Below, in pieces: positions 57,764-64,000 of a stretch of 64,000 nucleotides of DNA. The translations under genes and the position numbers were made by a program. The DNA is taken from NCBI RefSeq assembly GCF_012489685.1, contig NC_080041.1, forward strand, positions 21,763,802 to 21,827,801. Direction: 5' to 3'. Origin of the DNA: Lotus japonicus (lineage: Eukaryota; Streptophyta; Magnoliopsida; Fabales; Fabaceae). How positions within the stretch are numbered: the stretch's first letter is position 1; every line of letters starts with the position of its first letter. Below the pieces are notes generated by a model that searched no databases, had not been told where the DNA came from, and saw only the letters and a program-made list of their open reading frames with translations.

Positions 57764-59452
57764 TTAGTGCTTCTTTGCTTCTTTCTCAGCCTGCAATATT
57801 ATACAGTGAAAAATATTATTAAAACATCGAAATACAAAATTTATAATGAAGCAATATGCTTTTTGCTAATATAATAGTTATTTATAGAATCTATATCATA
57901 CCACTCTAATTACTCTTTCAAAGGCCTCAGGGCCATATCTATTGATATAGCTTTCCACTGCTTTTCTTGCATCGAAGGTCATCATGTGAAGGACCTCCTT
58001 GTATTCTTCAGGATAATTGTAGTTACCTCCATAGCTTGCTATGTTTTTGAAGTATTGCCTCACATAATTCCCATATATGTATGCAGCTCCATTGAACATT
58101 GGAAGTACAAGCCAGGCACAAAACAAAAGCTTCAAGTATGGCCAAATCGGAAACCTGTGTTTTCATTAAGCCAAAGAAATAATATCATTTATAATCATCA
58201 TATCACATTAATCCTTGATATTTACCCATTTGTCTTTGTTTATTTTGTGAAATAATCACTTATGTATATGTTAAATAGTTTGTGCTGTGTTTTTTATATG
58301 CTTTTGATAAAAAAATAGAATTTGAAAACAAAAACAGAAATCTTATTATTTCTTTAAGCTATTTCCTGTAGCTTTTAAAAATTAAAAATTAATTATTCCT
58401 AGTGACTTTTTAAAGTTCGAAGCAGTTTTTATAGTTGTAAGCAAAAATAAGTTAATTTATACTTTTTAAACAATCTTCAAAAATGAAGGGTTTGTTTGCC
58501 TCTGCTTATTTGGTGAAATTATCACTTATGTATTTTTTAAATTGTTTGTATATGCTTTTAATAGAAAAACGTTAAAAAAATAAATAGAAATCAGATTATT
58601 TATTTAATCTATTTCTAGTAGCTTTTTTAAAGTGAAAGATTAATTTTTATATTTGTTATAAACAAACATAAGTTAATTTCCGCTCTTCAAAAATTACTTA
58701 AAATAAAATTATTTTTTATTCGACTCTAGAAACACTTATTTTTCAAATAGAAACAAGCAGGTCCAAAATCAATTTTTTATTCAACTTTATAACCTCTTAT
58801 TTTTTTAGGTGGAAAAAACGGATAGAAAATTATAGATAAATAGTTGATGAGGGTATAATTGCGATCACGATTTAATTGTCAAGACTAAAATCTTGTTATT
58901 TGCAATGGTCTATAAATAGTTTAATTAATTTGTGAAAAAGTTTATTAACTTGAACGTACCAGTATAGGATCCTATAAGTGGAAAGTTCAAAGAGGGTCAC
59001 GAAGGAGTACAAAACCCAATACGTTAACCACTGCTGATCGTCGAAGGTTGAAGGACTTTCAATAGCCCTTATTGATGAATATCTATGACATTTACTCAGA
59101 AATTAAGATTAGTCATAATATATAAATCAGATAATTAACATGCATGTGCTTGAGCTTTAATTAAATTGGATGCTTAATATTGTTAGTTTTTTTTGAATTA
59201 AATATTGTTAGTTACATCGATTAGGAAATTAAATATGTATACTTACAAAGGATAAAGAAGCATTACTCCAGGCCTGGTAAAAAGAAAACAAAAAGCACGC
59301 TGTTATTATGAAAATAACTTAGAGCATATATTTTTAAAAGCAAATTAATTAGAGAGAGATTCCTATTTTCCTCTTGTAAAAAAAGAGAGAGAGTGATTCG
59401 TATACCCTATTATTGTGTCCAAGTTTCTTGCCATTGCTCCAATGAAACCCAT
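57764..59452 (-). CDS. HVA22: HVA22 family protein (TB2/DP1)
   Basis: Five minus-strand exons join in frame to 158 aa: 59452-59406, 59273-59247, 59082-58960, 58154-57902, 57790-57764. All introns are GT-AG. The protein starts MGFIGAMARNLDTIIGPGVM and continues LLYPLYSSIRAIES, QQWLTYWVLYSFVTLFEL and WPYLKLLFCAWLVLPMFNGAAYIY, the membrane hairpins of the family. It ends with a soluble tail (FERVIRVAEKEAKKH). Such proteins shape ER and Golgi membranes and are often ABA- and stress-induced, related to yeast Yop1 and human REEP. A TATA box lies at 59567-59578 and an ACGTG core at 59646. Intron 3 carries a diverged tandem duplication. The gene lies 2.3 kb from the fusion gene, on the same strand. 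Confidence 0.95.
58228..58730. repeat. Diverged tandem duplication in HVA22 intron 3
   Basis: Two copies of about 260 bp, starting near 58228 and 58490, share AATCACTTATGTAT, TATATGCTTTT and TAGCTTTT blocks in the same order. Confidence 0.65.
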
Positions 59453-59566
59453 GATGCGGAAGCTGCGTTATTCAGATTTTTCCTGGCGGACAGAGTGAAG
59501 TTAGAGGAAGATTAGGAGCTAGAGGTAGATGCACAATATGCAAGTGTGGTTGCAAGGATAGATTTA

Positions 59567-59578
59567 TATATAAAGTTT
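59567..59578 (-). promoter_or_regulatory. TATA box of HVA22
   Basis: The minus strand reads TTTATATATAAATC about 115 bp before the ATG. An ACGTG core (ABRE-like, 59646-59650) lies about 70 bp further upstream. A link to ABA control is inference from the family. Confidence 0.65.
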
Positions 59579-59715
59579 AGTGGTATGGTAATTAAATGAA
59601 GCAAGTAAGGAATGTTTGTGGTATGACCCAAAAATCTTCTTTTCTCTAACGTGAGGAAAGAACCATAAGGATTAAGGTATGTGTAAGAGAACGGGAGGTA
59701 GAATAAGGATGCCAA

Positions 59716-61093
59716 AAGTTAGGAATTTTCAAGTGCTTTAGCGCGTGCATATCCGAGTGAGATACCATGTGTAAGGTCTTTCCTTCTTTCATTGGTTATC
59801 CTTATCCAAGCTCACCTGTACTGGGGTGTATCCATGATTTTCTTGTTGGGGATATAAGATTAAAAAAATCTTCATTAAATATTATATAAACTTTAAATAT
59901 TAAAAAAAATATTTAAATACAACTCTTCGTTCTTTCATATTACTAAATTTATCTATTATTGTATCAACATAGATTTTTTCATCAATTTATCTCTTGAATT
60001 GATTTTATTTTAAATAATGAGGTTTTGTGATAACTGAGGAACTCGACTAAAATTCAACAATATTTTGGGGGGTGAGACTATGACTACAAAAAAAAAACTA
60101 TATAAGAATACCTATAGTCAGTGAAAATTTCAAAATTCTTGCGGAGCGGTGGCCTTTGCCAACCCCTCCCTAGATACGCCCTGACTCAATTGAACAAATC
60201 ATTCAATTATCTGGCTTATAAAAAAAACACACTTTAGCTGCTTGATTTATATTTTTAAAAACTCAACACATGTATTAAAAAGCAAGACATTATTTAAAAA
60301 CAATGCTTATACGTAGGCTTTAGTGATTTGTGATACTCAATTGATATATGTGTATAACAGCGGTTTACGGCCGTCGCAAAACATGGATTTTCACTCCTTA
60401 AAAGACTAAACCCTAAGAAATTATTTGTGCCCTAATTTTCTCCTCTTCCTGGGTGTGGAGATAAGGAAGCACAAGAACAAGGTCGAAGGAACTGCGTTCG
60501 TGTTGGAGAAGGAAGCAATGTCGCTTGGGAGAAGCAACATTGAAGGTGAGTGGAGCACGACAAGAGGGCGATATCCGTGCGGTGTTTTCCATCTTCGTTG
60601 TTCTCACCATCGTGAAAGGAGAACGATTGAAATTGATGACATCAACGACCTCGAGGAACCCAGGTAGACTTTTATGGAGCTTGGAATGTGAGTTCACTTC
60701 TTTTCTTAGTTATGATTTTTCCCTAAACCAACACTTTTATCTCATCCATTTGTGCATTTGTGTGATGTTTGTTTACCTCAAAGTTGTGGCTTTTTCAATG
60801 GAATGATGAACCTGTGACTGACAAAGCTTCAATAGATGAATGAGTCCAATGACATAAGAATGTTTATGTGGAATTTTGAAAGCTTAAAGACAAGATTGGA
60901 AGACCTAAAGAAAAGTTGGCAGCTGAAAGAAGTAAGACGAAGATGTTGCAGTTTTTACCCATTGTGGGTCATGTAGTTTTTTTGTTAATCATAATGAGTT
61001 TCATTACTAAATGCAAATGAAATGTTTAAGGTGAAATTGGTTGGATGGAAATTGTGGAAGTTTGTAGAACGGGTAAAATTGTGATATGTACCA
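59716..61093. other. Intergenic, no gene supported
   Basis: AT-rich. An 80-codon plus-strand frame at 60425-60667 sits in a GC-richer stretch, but its protein is not one I know and no neighbouring exons fit. A fragment near 60360 (CGGTTTACGGCCGTCGCAAA) resembles transposon ends. Confidence 0.4.
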
Positions 61094-61418
61094 TGTAAGA
61101 CCTGGATTTACAGAACTAGTTATTTTCCGACTCACGCGTAGATTCAGTGTAAGCGTGACAGGAGCTCACCGTTTGAGAAAGTTTAATGAAGAAGAAAGTT
61201 CAGGAATTGCTTGAAGATAATACCATAGTCGTTTTAGGAGTTAGTGCGAGTCGTCTGCACACCTGCCTTATGGCGAGAGTGTCCAGAATAGGGTAATTCC
61301 GCTCTTAAAGCAACGTTTAAGTGAAATTCTAAATCCTTGGAAAAATAAGAAGTTCTCTTTATTTTTCTTTCGACTAGTGTTTCATTTCGGAACCCTAGAC
61401 TGTACGCACGATAGTATT
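61094..61418 (+). mobile_element. Family A LTR, first 325 bp, interrupted
   Basis: It begins TGTAAGACCTGG and follows the 47318 LTR with about 10 percent differences, until ACGATAGTATT, where a different LTR begins. This is a nested insertion point. Confidence 0.8.
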
Positions 61419-63773
61419 TGTAAGACCCGGTTTTATAGCATATTATTTTAATAATAATATTCGGTGAATTTCTTGTGCTATGTGTGATATTATGCCTTTT
61501 TAAAAGTTGATTAATTTTTAGAAGCAATATTAAGTCTTAGAAACCTCTAGGTGTTGATTTGCGCGACGATACGAGCATTTTGACTGTAATATTGCTAGGG
61601 TTCTGCGACGGCGACTTTTAGGTCAAAATCGGCCCGACAGGAGCAATGAGTTGGCGAATCGAGTCGACGAGGACGATTTCGTGGGCCAAACCTTATGGGG
61701 AGGTTCTGGGCATGATTTTAAGAATATTCTATGAGGGAATATTCCTTACTTTGAATTTTGAAGGTTTTATTTAAATAAAATGAGTTTTTATTTAAATAAA
61801 ATGCATTTAAATAATTTTAACCTATGGTTTAATACCAAAATTAATTCTGAAAATATTTTTGAGGTATTATGGAGCTGATGCACGAATTTTCGGAGCCAAA
61901 ATTATTGATAAAGGTTTTTGATTTTAAATTTGAAGTTTTGATGCATTTAGGAGAGAAATGGTGCATTTAATGCATTAATTATTTTGGGGTTTTTATTTAA
62001 ATTATTATTTTAAATTTTTTTTTGGAGAAAATCTGAGCATGGAGAGTGTGTTGGGCGGCCAAAGCTTGTGGAGGAAGGAAAATGAGACTTTTGCAAGTAA
62101 TTTCCTTTTCTAGCTAGGTTTTATGAAGGAGAGATATTAGGGATTTTGACTCTTTGACTTTCAATTAATGGGGGATTGATTTCTGAACTTTTAAAACCTC
62201 CAAGGATCTTTTCACATCTGATTTAAAAGCCTTTAGATTCAGATTTATATATTCTAAAAGATTAAGGATTTAAATGATAGTTTTAAAAGGGATTTAATTA
62301 GGAAATAAGCCAAATTTTGAGGACCAAATCAAGGAAGGTTGGAAGAGTCTAGAAACACTAAAATGGGCTGGAAATTTCGTGGGTTTGGGCTTCTTCTTGG
62401 GGAGAAAGAAAAGCATTTAATGCTTGGCTCTCACCCCTCACTATAAATAGAGCCTTTCCCCCTCTCATTTCTTCACACCAAGAGCTCTCCTCTCCTCTGC
62501 ATTTGCTTGAACTCTCTTTCCCTCTCTTGTCTTTCTTTTATTTTTCTTGTTCTTAGGTTAGTTTAGTTTCTAAGCCTTGAGTAAGGTCATTCTCAATATG
62601 CTTTGTGGTTGCAGCTTAAGCTGATCTGCCAAATCCAGAAGAGAATGATTTTAATCAAGTTGCTTAGAAATGTTTATCTATTTGAGGGTTTTCTTAAAGA
62701 AGTTCTTGATGTTCTTATTTTGTTCTTATGACCTTCAAAGAAAGGATTTTATAAAGGAGGTTTTGATCTTGGGAGGATTGAATCTATGCGAAAATTATGT
62801 TTTTCTTCGAAAGTTCTTCAAGTGTTCTTATGATCTTCAAGCAAAATATTTTAGAAAAGAATGTTTGATCTTATAAAGAAATGATTTTGGATTTTCAAGG
62901 TTTTTGGGGGGGGGGGGGGGAATTTCGTGATCAACAAGGGGATGGGCTTATGATCGATTCGATTGTCCGATTAGTAACGTTACTATGTCCGTTCGTTGGT
63001 AGGAAATTTCCAAGTGTAGACCTAGCTTCAAGGAGCAACCCGAGACTTCTAGGGAAGCGTACCTTTGAGGTAAGGGCACTTCGGCTATGATTGATTGTGA
63101 TTGTATGATTGTGAAATGTTAAGGACCTTATGATTTTCGAATATGCTAGTAAGGGCACTTCGGCCTCGGCCTAGATAAATTGGTTGTGATTGTGATTGTT
63201 AGAAAGCATGATGCTAGGACTATCGATGATATATGTGCTAGATATGCTATATGATGATGATGCAATAAATGTTAGCTAGTGTTATTATGAACATGCCTAT
63301 ATGCCTAGGATGTTAGCTACTTTTATTGATATGCATGCAAGTTACTATGTTACGATATTTTGTTCATATGAGATGAACGTGATGGGCTTAGGGCCTAGTG
63401 ATGATGACTGACTTGCATGGCATGCGTTTGTGGGCCAAGTGACCTGGACTGGGCTTGGTTGGCCACGGCTGGTGACCTGGACTGGGCTAGTCAGTGGTGA
63501 CGTTCAGGGGATGGACCTGAACAAAGGACGAACGTGAAACGACAGTGCGTTGGAGAGGTCCAACCCCGATCATCAAGCTGTTGGGCAGCGGTGCGTTGGA
63601 GGTGTCCAACCCCGATCGTGGAGTCGTGTTCGTTCTGCCTTTCCATGAGGGATTGGCTTATGGATATCCAAAGCGTCTGCATGCATGTGCACAAGCATTG
63701 ACTAACAATAAACTATGAGATAGTTCCCTATACTTGTGAAACTTAGAATTATGAGATAGTTCCCTATACTTGT
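61419..63773 (+). mobile_element. LTR of a second family (B), nested
   Basis: Starts TGTAAGACCCGG inside the family A LTR and has a TATA box CTATAAATAG at 62441-62450. A leader with duplicated segments follows (TCTTATGACCTTCAA-type and GTAAGGGCACTTCGGC-type repeats, and two GTGACCTGGACTGGGCT copies near 63440-63490). Its right part ends or is cut at 63773, where family A starts again. No coding frames found. Confidence 0.65.
62906..62920 (+). repeat. G15 homopolymer in LTR B
   Basis: Fifteen Gs follow five Ts. True length may be uncertain in an assembly. Confidence 0.8.
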
Positions 63774-64000
63774 TGTAAGACCTGGATTTTCAGAACAAGC
63801 TAATTTCCGACTCACGCGTAGAATCAGTGTAAGCGTGACAGGAGTTTGATATTTGAGAAAGATTAATGAAGAAGAAAGTTCAGGAATTGCTTGAGGAATG
63901 TTGCGTAGTCATTTTAGGAATTAGAGCGAGTCGTCTGCACACCCGCCTTATGGCAAGCGTGTCCAGAATAGGCTAATTTCGCTTTAGAGCAACGTTTTAA
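63774..64000 (+). mobile_element. Family A LTR start, runs off the window
   Basis: It is identical by eye to 47318-47544 over all 227 bp visible. Preceded by two copies of ATGAGATAGTTCCCTATACT. It continues beyond the window, so whether it is a solo or complete LTR is unknown. Confidence 0.9.

Noticed and set aside
60425..60806. Overlapping plus and minus frames near 60.5 kb
   Set aside because: They are short, overlap each other on both strands, have no recognised domain and no exon context.
47318..64000. One complete 16-kb retrotransposon bounded by the identical LTR starts at 47318 and 63774
   Set aside because: The sequence between holds two host genes with normal exons. The 47318 LTR has its own matching 5-bp flanks on both sides, so it is a finished solo LTR.

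Overview
The window looks like nuclear DNA of a flowering plant. It has long introns, TATA boxes, tRNA-derived SINEs and many LTR-retrotransposon, hAT, MITE and LINE pieces. The gene complement (HECT ligase UPL1/2, TFIIA gamma, HVA22 family) and the repeat types suggest a eudicot, probably a legume; the legume part is inference. No bacterial, viral or CRISPR features were seen.

Four host genes can be modelled exon by exon, all with open frames across the joins. (1) TFIIA gamma subunit, plus strand, 21792-25278, 3 exons, 106 aa. (2) A giant HECT E3 ubiquitin ligase of the UPL1/UPL2 type, plus strand, 27878-43904, 16 coding exons, about 3660 aa, with three GC-AG introns. (3) An unusual minus-strand gene, 52097-55494, 5 exons, 433 aa. 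It joins a TB2/DP1-HVA22 membrane domain to a U1-type C2H2 zinc finger and an RNase H domain with all four acidic residues. (4) An ordinary HVA22 gene, minus strand, 57764-59452, 5 exons, 158 aa, with the same 27-nt and 123-nt exons 2 and 3 as gene 3, so the two are probably old tandem paralogs.

Everything else is repeats. 1-2575 holds decayed receptor-kinase fragments split by a 1536-bp solo LTR. 4784-7948 is a decayed Ty1-copia element split by an hAT element whose sister copy lies at 8223-8896. 9043-10245 holds a SINE, a MITE and LINE tails. 10392-21178 is a minus-strand Ty3-gypsy element of the Tat type: it has an archaeal-like second RNase H and an antisense extra ORF, has lost gag and protease, carries a 404-bp foldback in the RNase H region, and is split by a 3667-bp solo LTR. 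25279-27300 has a copia tail and a SINE. 44288-51590 is a repeat block with a second, well-preserved solo LTR of the same family (2683 bp, perfect 5-bp duplication). 55930-57620 has CACTA, hAT and foldback pieces. 61094-64000 is a pile of nested LTRs; the last one runs off the window and matches the 47318 LTR base for base over the 227 bp visible.

The most interesting item is the HVA22-zinc finger-RNase H gene. Next come the three GC-AG introns of the ligase and the foldback in the Tat element. Gene models rest on reading frame, splice signals and family memory only; no database search was possible.
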